A stretch of 64,000 nt of DNA from Pseudomonas sp. EpS/L25 (GCF_001512295.1 NZ_LNUP01000002.1:338027-402026), one strand, 5' to 3'; positions 45,941 through 53,992 are shown, numbered from the stretch's first letter. The notes: a model not told the origin generated them from the sequence alone. Translations and numbers: made by a program.

Positions 45941-46816
45941 ATGATCTCCATCGTCATCTGCTCGGTGAAGCTTGAGCTGCTGGAAGCGGTGACCCACAAC
46001 ATTGAAGCCACAATCGGCGTGCCCTACCAGTTGATCGCCATCGACAACCGGCAGGCCAACCGCGGGCTTTGCGCCGTCTACAACGAAGGCGCCCAACGTG
46101 CTCGGCACGACATCGTCTGCTTCATGCATGAGGATCTGGAGTTCTTGGAGGCGGACTGGGGACTTCGCGTGATCGACCACTTCCAGGACGATCTCCAGCT
46201 CGGTGCGATCGGCATTGCTGGGGCCCGCTTCAAGAGCCGTGGCCCCTCGGGCTGGATGGCCGCCGGCAAGGCCGAAACGAACTGCATGCGTCTGTACCAG
46301 CGGCATCGTGACGGTACCGATAACCTGTTTTACCTTCGCCCTGCAGGTGATGATCGTCCGCGCCAGCCCGTCTGCACGCTCGATGGTGTCTGGATCTGCG
46401 CGCGCCGCGAGGTGGCGCTGGAGTTGCCGTTCAACGAGGCCCTTCCTCCCTTTCATTTCTACGACATCGATTTCGCCCTGCGGGTAAGCCGGCGGTATGG
46501 GGTTGCCGTCGTGTATGACGTTGGCCTACGCCACTTCTCGGAAGGCCATTTCGATGCACGCTGGATGCGAGCGGCATTGGACTACCAGGCGCTGCGCGAG
46601 GAGTCGGTGGCCCGTGTGGCAATGGGTGCCCAAGACCTATCCGTGGCCACGCTGGAGCAACGTGGCGCGCGCTTCTGGATGAAGTTCCTGCGCAAGGTGA
46701 AGGCGCCGTGGCGCCTACGGTGGGAGTGGGTGCTGGCCAGTGGCGCGCTGGGCTATCCCAAGCTGTGGTGGTTGGCCGCCAAGTTTCTCTGCTACTACCC
46801 GCTGAAATTTCGCTAA
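45941..46816 (+). CDS. Glycosyltransferase-like protein (GT-A fold)
   Basis: A 291-residue protein starting MISIVICSVKLELLEAVTHNIEATIG, with AIDNRQANRGLCAVYNEGAQRARHDIVCFMHEDLEF, a degenerate GT2-like donor site in which HED replaces the usual DxD. FHFYDIDFALRVSRRYG resembles the acceptor-side motif of rhamnosyl/glucosyltransferase-like families. Likely acts on LPS or pilin glycans together with its neighbours. Confidence 0.82.
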   Translation: MISIVICSVKLELLEAVTHNIEATIGVPYQLIAIDNRQANRGLCAVYNEGAQRARHDIVCFMHEDLEFLEADWGLRVIDHFQDDLQLGAIGIAGARFKSRGPSGWMAAGKAETNCMRLYQRHRDGTDNLFYLRPAGDDRPRQPVCTLDGVWICARREVALELPFNEALPPFHFYDIDFALRVSRRYGVAVVYDVGLRHFSEGHFDARWMRAALDYQALREESVARVAMGAQDLSVATLEQRGARFWMKFLRKVKAPWRLRWEWVLASGALGYPKLWWLAAKFLCYYPLKFR

Positions 46817-46831
46817 GCCAGCCAAGCCCTG

Positions 46832-47650
46832 CTACGAGGCCTGCGTTCGGTGGGGGCTGGCCAGTTCACGCTGTACCTGCTGCGGGCACGCCCGGGGGAA
46901 AACTTCCGCAGGTATCAAGCTCTGCTGGGACAAATTGATCACACGTCGACCTTCCGCTTCCAGCACGTTAGCGGCCAGCTCCATCGCCGGCAGGATGCGC
47001 GTCAGCAGGTGCTGATCCAGGCCGCAGGGGGCCGACTGGCCGGGGGTGGCCTCATAGAACCGTGGGGCCTGGACGTTGAGATCCACCCCGGCCAGGTAGA
47101 TCTCGTCAAACCCCAGGTGATAGGCCAGCTGCAGGCAGATGTACGCCACCGTGCGCACGTCGAAAACGCCGTAATCCATGTCCTTGCTGAAGCCGATGTC
47201 CCGAGCGCGCTTGCTGAATGGCGAGACCAGCCGCACGGCCTGGCCTTGGTCACGCCCGAAGTAGTCGCGAAAGCTCGCCCGGGGCGCCTTGCGCAGCGCG
47301 TAGGTCTTGCCAACGTAGCGGCGGGAGAGCCGCTGAATGTCCTCAGGCCATAACGCCAGGCGCTGCGCCTGTTCGACCGCTGCTTCGTAGAGCGCTGGCT
47401 GCTGCTCCTGGAAGCTGCGATCACTGCAGACGTAGTACAGCGGCCGAATGGAGGCTTCGAGCAGCTTGGTGACCGCGCCGTTCATGGTGATGATCGGCAG
47501 GTGTGCCCAGCAACGGATGTCGAGTTCCGCAGCCGAAGGACCGGACGCCAAGATCAGGACAGGGCCTCGATAAGCATTTTTTTGTGACGAGAAAGCGCTT
47601 CCCACGTGGACAGCCTCCATAGGCGGACCAGACAACTTGACCTTGGCCAA
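46832..47650 (-). CDS. LPS/sialyltransferase-like (MptE/DUF115-type) protein
   Basis: A 272-residue protein convergent with the two glycosyltransferase genes. The N-terminal nucleotide-binding pattern GPVLILASGPSAAELDI, then LPIITMNGAV and EIYLAGVDLN, recall DUF115/MptE-like proteins and bacterial sialyl- or core-LPS transferases. The catalytic assignment is uncertain. Together the three genes form a glycan-modification cassette between pilM and topB. Confidence 0.7.
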   Translation of the reverse strand: MAKVKLSGPPMEAVHVGSAFSSQKNAYRGPVLILASGPSAAELDIRCWAHLPIITMNGAVTKLLEASIRPLYYVCSDRSFQEQQPALYEAAVEQAQRLALWPEDIQRLSRRYVGKTYALRKAPRASFRDYFGRDQGQAVRLVSPFSKRARDIGFSKDMDYGVFDVRTVAYICLQLAYHLGFDEIYLAGVDLNVQAPRFYEATPGQSAPCGLDQHLLTRILPAMELAANVLEAEGRRVINLSQQSLIPAEVFPRACPQQVQRELASPHRTQAS

Positions 47651-47936
47651 GCGCGAATAGGGATCGGAAAGAAGGGCTTGTTGTTATTGAAAGCGAGGGG
47701 GCCGTTGCAGAAAACCACCTTGGGAAGCAGGAAAAACTGGCAGTTGGTGTGCGCTAAAAATTGACCCAGGTCACAATAATCGCAAACCTGGCCCTTCGCC
47801 CGCAATGATCGTTAGCGGGACAACTATTCCCAAGTTGTAACCATATCTGGACTAGATTCGGTTAGGCGCTGCCCTTGTATGCCGCACCTGCCACCGTTCG
47901 CCCTGTAGGCCATTCGGCCATCGACAGGGGAATCCC
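47651..47936. promoter_or_regulatory. Divergent promoter region upstream of topB
   Basis: The region between the minus-strand LPS-type gene and topB. It carries an inverted repeat ACAACT/AGTTGT (47820-47838) suited to a dimeric regulator. A hairpin before topB, CCCTGT (47901-47906) with ACAGGG (47924-47929) plus an inner GGCC/GGCC, covers AGGGG, the only Shine-Dalgarno-like stretch before the ATG. Confidence 0.45.
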
Positions 47937-49973
47937 ATGCGTGTGTTTTTGTGCGAGAAGCCCAGCCAGGGCAAGGACATTGCCCGGGTGCTCGGCGCTA
48001 CCGGGCGCGGTGAGGGCTGCATTCGCGGCCAGGGGGTCGTGGTGACCTGGGGAATCGGCCATCTCCTCGAGCAGGCGCCACCCGAGGCCTACGATCCGCA
48101 GTTGAAGTCGTGGTCGCTCGATGCCCTGCCGATCCTGCCGGCGAGCTGGAAGGTTGAGGTCAAGCCCAAGACCAGCAGCCAATTCAAGGTGGTCAAGGGC
48201 TTGCTCAAGGAAGCGACCGAACTGGTGATCGCCACCGACGCCGATCGCGAAGGCGAGATGATCGCCCGCGAGCTGCTGGAGCACTGCGGCTATCGCGGAC
48301 CCGTCCAGCGGCTGTGGCTATCGGCTTTGAATGACGCCTCGATTCGCCAGGCGTTGGCCAGTCTCAAGCCGGGCGCCGAGACCTTCCCCCTGTATCATTC
48401 GGCGCTGGCTCGCTCCCGGGCCGACTGGCTGATCGGCATGAACTTCACTCGGCTATTCACTCTGCTCGGGCGCCAGGCCGGCTACAGCGGGGTGCTGTCA
48501 GTAGGACGAGTGCAGACGCCTACCCTGCGCCTGGTGATCGATCGCGATCGGGAGATCGCCCACTTCGTCCCTGTGCCGTTCTGGAGCCTGGAGGTGCTGC
48601 TGGCCGCCAACGGCCAGACCTTTACCGCGCAGTGGCGACCCGGTCGCGACATCACGGATGACGAGGGCCGCTGCCTGGACCAGCGACATGCGCAGGCGGC
48701 CCAGGCGCGCCTAACCGCGGGATCTACAACTATCGCCGTCTCAGTTGAAACTGAGCGGGTCAAGGAGGTGGCGCCTCTGCCCTTCGATCTGGGCACGCTG
48801 CAGGAGATCTGCTCGAAGAAGCTTGGCCTCGGGGCACAGGAGACGCTGAACGTCGCCCAGTCACTGTACGAGACCCATAAAGCCACGACCTACCCCCGGA
48901 CCGACTGCGGCTATCTGCCCACCAGCATGTTGCCGGAAGTGCCGGCCGTGCTCGAGGCGATCCGGCGCACGGATCCCTCCATTGCCCCGGTGCTCGCCGG
49001 CATCGATCCGGCACAGCGCTCGCGTGCCTGGAACGACGCCAAGATCACCGCGCACCACGGCATCATCCCGACCCTGGAGCCCGCCAACCTGGCGGCCATG
49101 AGCGACAAGGAACGTGCGGTCTACACCCTGATCCGCGCGCACTACCTTGCCCAGTTCATGCCCCACCACGAGTTCGACCGGACGGTGGCGGATTTCGACT
49201 GCAACCAGGTGGCGTTGAGGGCGGTGGGCAAGCGCATCGTCGTGCCGGGCTGGAAGACGCTGTTCCAGGCAGTTCCTGCAAGTGAGGACGATGAGGACAG
49301 CAAGGAGAAGGACCGCGCGCAGATCCTGCCACCGCTGCAGAACGCCTCTCGCGCCCAGGTGCAGCAGGCCCAGCTCAAGGCGCAGCAGACGCAACCACCC
49401 AAGCCCTATACCGAAGGCGATCTCATCAAGGCGATGAAGACCGTGGCCAAGCTGGTGACCGACCCGCGCCTGGCCGCCAAGCTCAAGGAGACCACCGGCA
49501 TCGGCACCGAGGCCACCCGGGCCAGCATCATCCAGGGCCTGATCGATCGTGGGTTCCTGCTCAAGAAGGGCAAGGCAGTGCGGGCATCCGACGCCGGCGT
49601 CTCGCTGATTGCCGCGGTGCCGCCGGCAGTGGCCGACCCTGGCACTACCGCCATCTGGGAGCAGGCCCTGGACATGATCGAGGCCGGCACCATGCAGCTG
49701 GATGACTTCATCGCCAAGCAAGGCGCCTGGATCGGCAAGCTGGTCGCTCAGTACCGCCAGACCACGCTCAGCATCAAGGTCCCAGAAGGTCCGTCGTGCC
49801 CGCTCTGCCAGGGCAAGATGGCGCAGCGAAAGGGCAAGAGCGGCGACTTCTGGTCCTGCCTGCGTTACCCCGACTGCAAAGGCCTGGTGAACATCGAAAC
49901 GTCAAAAGGGAAAGGCAAGGGCGGCACAGGTAAGGCGAAACCGTCGACGCGGACAGGTGGCCACTTAGCTTAA
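47937..49973 (+). CDS. topB: DNA topoisomerase III
   Basis: A 678-residue type IA topoisomerase. The Toprim domain shows the catalytic Glu in LCEKPSQGKDIARVLG and TDADREGEMIARE; SVGRVQTPTL follows, and the active-site Tyr lies in TYPRTDCGY near residue 320. A C-terminal zinc element (CPLC...CLRYPDC) and a basic tail close it. It relaxes or decatenates single-stranded regions, probably at the end of replication or transfer. Homologues are standard in PAPI-1/PFGI-1-type ICEs. Its start region is in a hairpin. Confidence 0.96.
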   Translation: MRVFLCEKPSQGKDIARVLGATGRGEGCIRGQGVVVTWGIGHLLEQAPPEAYDPQLKSWSLDALPILPASWKVEVKPKTSSQFKVVKGLLKEATELVIATDADREGEMIARELLEHCGYRGPVQRLWLSALNDASIRQALASLKPGAETFPLYHSALARSRADWLIGMNFTRLFTLLGRQAGYSGVLSVGRVQTPTLRLVIDRDREIAHFVPVPFWSLEVLLAANGQTFTAQWRPGRDITDDEGRCLDQRHAQAAQARLTAGSTTIAVSVETERVKEVAPLPFDLGTLQEICSKKLGLGAQETLNVAQSLYETHKATTYPRTDCGYLPTSMLPEVPAVLEAIRRTDPSIAPVLAGIDPAQRSRAWNDAKITAHHGIIPTLEPANLAAMSDKERAVYTLIRAHYLAQFMPHHEFDRTVADFDCNQVALRAVGKRIVVPGWKTLFQAVPASEDDEDSKEKDRAQILPPLQNASRAQVQQAQLKAQQTQPPKPYTEGDLIKAMKTVAKLVTDPRLAAKLKETTGIGTEATRASIIQGLIDRGFLLKKGKAVRASDAGVSLIAAVPPAVADPGTTAIWEQALDMIEAGTMQLDDFIAKQGAWIGKLVAQYRQTTLSIKVPEGPSCPLCQGKMAQRKGKSGDFWSCLRYPDCKGLVNIETSKGKGKGGTGKAKPSTRTGGHLA

Positions 49974-50162
49974 GGAGGACTCTTGCGAGTCTTCTTTGCC
50001 GTCTTGTGGCCAGGGATGAGGCGCTTGGAGTCGCGTCTGAAGCAGATCCGCGTACTCATGTGCTTCCCCTTCGCTCGCGAAGTAGGCATCCGCACCAGGA
50101 ATCGAGACACGCCAAGGTTGTGCATTACCGTCAGCGAGATGCTGGATTGTTACCGCGCTCAT
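49965..50162 (-). CDS. Small hypothetical protein convergent with topB
   Basis: A 65-residue minus-strand frame (VTIQHLADGNAQPWRVSIPGADAYFASEGEAHEYADLLQTRL...) with protein-like composition, overlapping the topB end by nine bases. The pattern of a short beta sheet followed by a helix looks like a small regulatory or antirestriction-like fold, but I do not recognise it. The ribosome-binding site is weak, which limits confidence. Confidence 0.5.
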   Translation of the reverse strand: MSAVTIQHLADGNAQPWRVSIPGADAYFASEGEAHEYADLLQTRLQAPHPWPQDGKEDSQESSLS

Positions 50163-50950
50163 GAGTCGGCCCTGCCGCAGTGATATCTACGGCTGTTGGT
50201 GGACACCGCAGGTGTCCTAATAGGGTCCGACTCCAAGGGTGCTAGGTCGTGCGATATTGCTTTACCCAGAAGTCACCCCCCATAATGCAAATGTTCCACC
50301 CCGCTCGCGCACTGGCGGTCATCAGTGGCAACCCCGGAGTTTCTCGACCTGGTCTTGAAGTTTCACCCCCAAGAGCACGCTAAGCATCGGGTAGGGCGTG
50401 TAGATCTTTGCGTGATGCTCTCCCTGTGTCTCCCTGTTCTGCAGCAGACACGCAGCCGTCTAACTCGTGATAAGCGGGTTCACAGGCACATAGGGCTCAC
50501 AGAAGGTTCGGTGCACACTGTACCTCGGGCCAACCTGGTGTGTTGGCCCACACTGTTCCTCCCCTTCAGCTGCATTCGAAGGGTAGCCTGGTCCTCTCGG
50601 CATCGCCTGGTGGACGAGGCTACCCCTCGGGTAGCCCTCCTCTCTGCCGGTGCCCGCCGGCGCAAAAATGGGATCCCTTTGTGCGCGGATGCGTGCCTTG
50701 CGATTACTGGCCCTAGCCACGATAACGGGTCGGGTGAATGCGACGATCATCAGGACGGTAGGTCAATGCCCAGGGACCACCAGTGCCGGTGCTCACGCTC
50801 ACAGGTGGCATCTTTGTCTTGAGCTCCACTAGCCTCACCCTCGCCGAGGCGCCTTGCTGCTAGACCCAGCGTTGCGCCTGGCGCGCTTCTCCTGCTTCCC
50901 CCTCGCTCTACCGCCGCTTCCGCTCCTGCCTTGCTCTGCCCTCCTTCTGC
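50163..50950. other. Gene-poor, hairpin-rich region after topB
   Basis: Nearly 800 bp without a convincing gene; the frame at 50325-50822 and its antisense lack ribosome-binding sites and protein character. Visible RNA-type structure includes GCCAAC/GTTGGC near 50530, and GGGTAGCC near 50580 that can pair with GGCTACCC near 50621, itself followed by a second GGGTAGCC, a mutually exclusive arrangement. It may hold a regulatory RNA or a transfer site. Confidence 0.35.
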
Positions 50951-50980
50951 TTGACAGCCCTATCCGCCGCCTCCGATGAT
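50951..50980 (+). promoter_or_regulatory. Possible promoter before leader block 1
   Basis: TTGACA at 50951-50956 with a weak -10 (GATGAT, 18-bp spacer). It stands 38 bp before the structured block, as the better promoters do in the other copies, which is the main support. Confidence 0.45.
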
Positions 50981-50993
50981 TGCCCCATGTTCC

Positions 50994-51134
50994 GCTGACG
51001 TCGTCAGCAACATGCCCAGGCAGTTCTGGATCTCAAGACTGCAACGTGGTTACCCACGTCGATCCGCACCCATAGTTCGCCAAGCTTCCGGAGGCGCGAA
51101 CGGTTGACCGGTTGTACCGGTTGATGGAAGCACC
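50994..51134 (+). promoter_or_regulatory. Long structured leader RNA, copy 1
   Basis: First of four related blocks. Helices seen: GCTGAC/GTCAGC; GCAGT/ACTGC; loop GGATC with downstream GATCC; ACGTGG/CCACGT; GTTCGC/GCGAAC; ACCGG/CCGGT; and loop GCTTCC with GGAAGC at the 3' end. Two of these are pseudoknots. It leads directly into the short leader of the gene at 51221. Confidence 0.8.
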
Positions 51135-51149
51135 GTTCACAGCAGCTTC

Positions 51150-51220
51150 ACCCACCCAGCGGGGACACTCCCCGCCAGGGTCAGTGTTTCTCCGCATTCA
51201 GCCTTTGCAGGAGAGACATC
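51150..51220 (+). promoter_or_regulatory. Pseudoknot/SD-hairpin leader of the 51221 gene
   Basis: Hairpin GCGGGG/CCCCGC (51159-51175) with loop ACACT, which can pair with AGTGT at 51183-51187. Then TCTCC-GCA (51189-51196) pairs with TGC-A-GGAGA (51206-51214), burying the Shine-Dalgarno GGAGA. Confidence 0.8.
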
Positions 51221-51706
51221 ATGGCCGCTATCACCCAGCGTTTTTTCGGCATCCTCGGTTCCGCACTGAGCTTCGTGGCCATACCGCTACGGCGCCCCGT
51301 CGTCGCTGAACCCATTGACCTCTGCTCAACAAATCGCGAACCGGAGCTGGAGCATCCCCCGGTACTCGAAACGTGGAGCGAATCTACTGATGATGCACCC
51401 GTCGAGCCCGAGCAACTCAGCATCGAGGCGCAAGTCGACGAACTCTTCCACCAGGCGTGCCTAAGCTATCCCACGTACGAGGTGATGGTGAATAAGGCGT
51501 TCGCCGCCTCCATGCGGAGGGTCTTCGGTGACGACGAGCAGGGCAGCGAAGACGCGATCAAGGCCTTTGCTTATGCACGTGAGGAGTTCTACTACCTCAG
51601 CCCTGACGAAGAGGAGCATCTCGACCAAGAGAACGCAGCTAATGGAATCTGCGGCCACGGTTTGGACAACCGGATCTGCCCCCGCGGATGCGGCGAGATC
51701 GATTGA
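51221..51706 (+). CDS. Acidic conserved ICE protein, unknown function
   Basis: A 161-residue protein with a hydrophobic N-terminal helix (residues 6-26), a very acidic middle and a Cys/His-containing C-terminus (NGICGHGLDNRICPRGCGEID) that could bind a metal. It is alone between a structured leader and a terminator, so it is its own transcription unit. No family recognised. Confidence 0.75.
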   Translation: MAAITQRFFGILGSALSFVAIPLRRPVVAEPIDLCSTNREPELEHPPVLETWSESTDDAPVEPEQLSIEAQVDELFHQACLSYPTYEVMVNKAFAASMRRVFGDDEQGSEDAIKAFAYAREEFYYLSPDEEEHLDQENAANGICGHGLDNRICPRGCGEID

Positions 51707-51716
51707 CGCCCCTTAC

Positions 51717-51740
51717 AGCCCTCCTTCTGGAGGGCTTTTT
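51717..51740 (+). terminator. Terminator after the 51221 gene
   Basis: 8-bp stem AGCCCTCC/GGAGGGCT with loop TTCT followed by TTTT. Confidence 0.9.
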
Positions 51741-51753
51741 CATGGAGTGGCAA

Positions 51754-51782
51754 TTGACAACGGCAGCGGCCCTGAACATTCT
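51754..51782 (+). promoter_or_regulatory. Sigma70-type promoter before leader block 2
   Basis: TTGACA (51754-51759), 17-bp spacer, CATTCT (51777-51782). Transcription would begin near 51789, just before the structured block. The spacer end CGGCCCTGAA is identical in the promoter at 52880. Confidence 0.75.
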
Positions 51783-51795
51783 CAAGGAGTGTTTA

Positions 51796-51937
51796 GCTGA
51801 CGTCGTCAGCAACATGCCCAGGCAGTTCTGGATCTCATGACTGCGATGCGCCTCAAGCGTATTGATCCAAACCCATAGTTCGCCAAGCTTCCGGAGGCGC
51901 GAACAGTTGGCCGGTACCCCCGGTCGATGGAAGCACC
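51796..51937 (+). promoter_or_regulatory. Long structured leader RNA, copy 2
   Basis: Same helix set as copy 1. Changes preserve pairing: ATGCGC/GCGTAT replaces ACGTGG/CCACGT, and the CCGG hairpin keeps pairing through a G-T. Loop GCTTCC and 3' GGAAGC are retained. Leads into the 52026 gene leader. Confidence 0.8.
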
Positions 51938-51952
51938 TTGCACTACTGCTCT

Positions 51953-52025
51953 ACCCACCCAGCGGGGACTCACTCCCCGCCCAGGGTCAGTGTTTCTCCG
52001 CGATTCCACCTGCAGGAGAAACACC
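51953..52025 (+). promoter_or_regulatory. Pseudoknot/SD-hairpin leader of the 52026 gene
   Basis: Hairpin GCGGGG/CCCCGC (51962-51980) with loop ACTCACT, whose CACT can pair with AGTG (51989-51992). TTTCTCC (51993-51999) pairs perfectly with GGAGAAA (52015-52021), covering the Shine-Dalgarno. Confidence 0.8.
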
Positions 52026-52448
52026 ATGACCCCTACCACCCTGAGCTTTCGGCTTGGTGAAGCGGCCGGTACTGTCGTGCGTGAATGCATGCGGTCCATG
52101 CGCAACGCCCAGTCTCAAACTGTCGAAGTCGCTCAATCGGCTGCAAGCACTCCGGCCCTGCGTCTCGTGGAGTTTCCGAAGCCGACTCTCTCGGTCGAAG
52201 AACTCGAGAAGATGGATCACACCCCGGCGATTGTCAGGCTGCGTGGCGTGAACCTGAACGACTGGTATGCGGCAAACACTCGCGAAGCCCAGGCTGAAAA
52301 GCCGAAGCGTCCGCGTAAGCCACGCAAACCCAAGGCTGTAGCTCCAGCGCCTGAGCCTATCGCTCCGGCTCCTACGCGCGTGCTGCGTCCGGGCCCCCTG
52401 GACCAGTTGCTTGGCCCGGTCGACCTTGAAGTCGACATGGCTGGCTGA
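52026..52448 (+). CDS. Conserved ICE protein with basic, Pro-rich C-terminus
   Basis: A 140-residue protein: a helical N-terminal part, a middle with HTPAIVRLRGVNLNDWYAAN, then a Lys/Arg/Pro/Ala-rich stretch (AEKPKRPRKPRKPKAVAPAPEPIAPAP) resembling DNA-binding tails. The start follows GGAGA in the leader hairpin. First gene of the unit 52026-52828. No family recognised. Confidence 0.75.
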   Translation: MTPTTLSFRLGEAAGTVVRECMRSMRNAQSQTVEVAQSAASTPALRLVEFPKPTLSVEELEKMDHTPAIVRLRGVNLNDWYAANTREAQAEKPKRPRKPRKPKAVAPAPEPIAPAPTRVLRPGPLDQLLGPVDLEVDMAG

Positions 52449-52456
52449 TCCACACC

Positions 52457-52524
52457 CTACCTACCCCTGTCGGGAAACCTCCCGTCAAGGCGGTTTTCCT
52501 GATGCCACAATCGAAAGGAAAGCT
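52457..52524 (+). promoter_or_regulatory. Pseudoknot/SD-hairpin leader of the 52525 gene
   Basis: Hairpin CGGGA/TCCCG (52471-52484) with loop AACC pairing GGTT (52492-52495); TTTCC (52495-52499) pairs with GGAAA (52517-52521), which holds the Shine-Dalgarno. The two pairings share base 52495. Confidence 0.75.
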
Positions 52525-52701
52525 ATGGCGTCGAAACGACTCGCTGCAATTGCAGACGACTTCCGTAAGGTTGGTACCACCGCCATGGGCGCGGCTCTGA
52601 TCGGTGTGTTCCTGAGCGATCACCAGATCCTCACGGTCTATACCTTCATGTCCGGTGCTATACTCTGGCTCATTGGTATCTGCCTCACACGGGAGGACTG
52701 A
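52525..52701 (+). CDS. Small two-helix membrane protein
   Basis: A 58-residue protein with a basic start (MASKRLAAIADDFRKVG) and two hydrophobic segments (about 20-32 and 37-53), a likely helical hairpin in the inner membrane. It is followed one base later by another small membrane protein, so the pair may act together. Function unknown. Confidence 0.7.
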   Translation: MASKRLAAIADDFRKVGTTAMGAALIGVFLSDHQILTVYTFMSGAILWLIGICLTRED

Positions 52702-52702
52702 C

Positions 52703-52828
52703 ATGGACCAAACCACTTTTGGCGTTCTTATGTTGAGCGGCATGCTGGTGTTCTTTAGCGCTGTAGCGGTTTGGGCCGACTGGCCCAACGTGAAGCAGAA
52801 GGCACAGAAGCTGATCCGCTCGCATTGA
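52703..52828 (+). CDS. Small single-TM protein (41 aa)
   Basis: MDQTTFGVLMLSGMLVFFSAVAVWADW... is one TM helix followed by a basic tail. GGAGG lies seven bases upstream, at the end of the previous gene. It is the last gene of its unit, before a terminator. Function unknown. Confidence 0.65.
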   Translation: MDQTTFGVLMLSGMLVFFSAVAVWADWPNVKQKAQKLIRSH

Positions 52829-52842
52829 TGCACCGCTCTACC

Positions 52843-52866
52843 AAAGCCCTCCTCGGAGGGCTTTTT
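52843..52866 (+). terminator. Terminator after the 52703 gene
   Basis: Stem AAAGCCCTCC/GGAGGGCTTT with a TC centre (effectively CTCG loop) and a T run. Confidence 0.9.
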
Positions 52867-52879
52867 CATTTCCAGGGTA

Positions 52880-52908
52880 TTGACAAGCGATACGGCCCTG
52901 AACATTCT
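52880..52908 (+). promoter_or_regulatory. Sigma70-type promoter before leader block 3
   Basis: TTGACA (52880-52885), 17-bp spacer, CATTCT (52903-52908), 13 bp before the structured block. Confidence 0.75.
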
Positions 52909-52921
52909 GAGGATGTATGCC

Positions 52922-53063
52922 GCTGACATTGTCAGCAACATGCCCCAGGCAGTCTCGGATCTCACGACTGCGATGCGCTCCAAGCGCATTGATCCAAACC
53001 CAAGTTCGCTAAGCATTCGGTAGCGCGAACGATTGACCGGCCCCCCCGGTTGATGAATGCACC
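52922..53063 (+). promoter_or_regulatory. Long structured leader RNA, copy 3
   Basis: Same helices. Compensatory changes: ATGCGC/GCGCAT, and the 3' pseudoknot now pairs GCATTC with GAATGC instead of GCTTCC with GGAAGC. The first hairpin loop is ATT instead of GTC. Confidence 0.8.
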
Positions 53064-53065
53064 TT

Positions 53066-53127
53066 CCACCCACCCTCGACGGGACTACCCGTCAGGGCCG
53101 GTCTCCGTCTAAACCTGGAGACCTTCC
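53066..53127 (+). promoter_or_regulatory. SD-hairpin leader of the 53128 gene
   Basis: Hairpin GACGGG/CCCGTC (53078-53093, loop ACTA), then GGTCTCC (53100-53106) pairs perfectly with GGAGACC (53117-53123), which is the Shine-Dalgarno. The loop-to-downstream pairing is the weakest of the set here (only ACC with GGT). Confidence 0.75.
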
Positions 53128-53346
53128 ATGAAAAGCGGTCTTGCGTTGTACCAGGCATTGCGCTCCATCGATGTCCCTGATGACAAAGCAACTGCTGTTG
53201 TCGATGCTCTGGAGTCCGATATGCAAACTCACCTTGCTACCAAGGCTGATCTCGCACAGCTCGAACTCAAGCTCACCATCCGCATGGGCGTCATGATTTC
53301 TACTGCTGTCGGCATCCTGCTGGCCGCGATGAAATTCATGCACTGA
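53128..53346 (+). CDS. Small coiled-coil/TM protein (DUF1640-like)
   Basis: A 72-residue protein with a helical, coiled-coil-type N-terminal two thirds (VVDALESDMQTHLATKADLAQLELKL) and a C-terminal TM helix (MGVMISTAVGILLAAMKF). The layout resembles DUF1640/CCDC90-type membrane-anchored coiled coils. First gene of the long unit 53128-57175. Confidence 0.7.
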   Translation: MKSGLALYQALRSIDVPDDKATAVVDALESDMQTHLATKADLAQLELKLTIRMGVMISTAVGILLAAMKFMH

Positions 53347-53376
53347 CCTGGCACCACCCTTTCTGGCTACACCCAC

Positions 53377-53449
53377 CCACGCGGGGAATACTCTTCCCCT
53401 CCCGGGCAAGGTGTTCTCCGTTTTCACCTATTGAAACTGGAGAGTCACC
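53377..53449 (+). promoter_or_regulatory. Pseudoknot/SD-hairpin leader of the DUF3577 gene
   Basis: Hairpin GGGGAA/TTCCCC (53383-53399), loop TACTC. AATACT (53387-53392) can pair with GGTGTT (53410-53415) using two G-T pairs. TCTCC-GTTTT (53415-53424) pairs with GAAAC-T-GGAGA (53433-53443), burying the Shine-Dalgarno. Confidence 0.8.
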
Positions 53450-53980
53450 ATGAGCAACCAAGCCAACGAAAGCCAATACTTCGACCTGCACACCACCGGT
53501 ATCGGTTACCTCAACCGCATCCGCGAAGTGAAACCCAAAGGCAGAGGCGCAAAGCCGTTTTTGGCCGTCTCCGTAGCAGCCCTGTGCGGCAGCAAAGACG
53601 ATGTGGAATACCGCTACATCGACTGCAATGTCGTCGGCGCCGAAGCTGAAAAGCTGATTCGCCGTTGCATTGATGCCGTCGACGCTGAGAAGAAGGTCCT
53701 CGTGTCCTTCCGCATCGGTGATTGCTGGGCTGATCCCTTCACCTACTCCTCCGGACCGAAGCAGGGACAACACGGCGCAAGCCTGAAAGGTCGTCTCCTG
53801 TACATCGGCTGGATCAAGGTCGATGGGGAAATTGTCCACCAAGCCAAACCGCGCGAAGCAGCCCCGGCTGCACCGCAAGGCGAGGAAGTGACTCCTGCCA
53901 ACGAAGAGAGCCAACCGGCCCACTCTGAGGTGACTGAACAACAGCAACCCCCGCGTCGTCAGCAACGTCGCCGCGCCTGA
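53450..53980 (+). CDS. STY4534-family ICE replication protein (DUF3577)
   Basis: A 176-residue protein of the DUF3577/STY4534 family: YFDLHTTGIGYLNRIREVKPKGRGAKPFLAVSVAALCGSKDDVEYRYIDCNVVG, then a Gln/Pro/Arg-rich tail (PPRRQQRRRA). It is annotated as replication-associated in genomic islands; the mechanism is unknown. An SSB-like or OB-type fold is conceivable. Preceded by a structured leader and followed by a terminator inside the operon. Confidence 0.9.
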   Translation: MSNQANESQYFDLHTTGIGYLNRIREVKPKGRGAKPFLAVSVAALCGSKDDVEYRYIDCNVVGAEAEKLIRRCIDAVDAEKKVLVSFRIGDCWADPFTYSSGPKQGQHGASLKGRLLYIGWIKVDGEIVHQAKPREAAPAAPQGEEVTPANEESQPAHSEVTEQQQPPRRQQRRRA

Positions 53981-53992
53981 AATAACACCCTG

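Noticed and set aside
50325..50822. Plus-strand frame of 165 codons after topB
   Set aside because: Composition is rich in Arg/Cys/Ser as in chance frames of GC-rich DNA; the antisense strand is also open.
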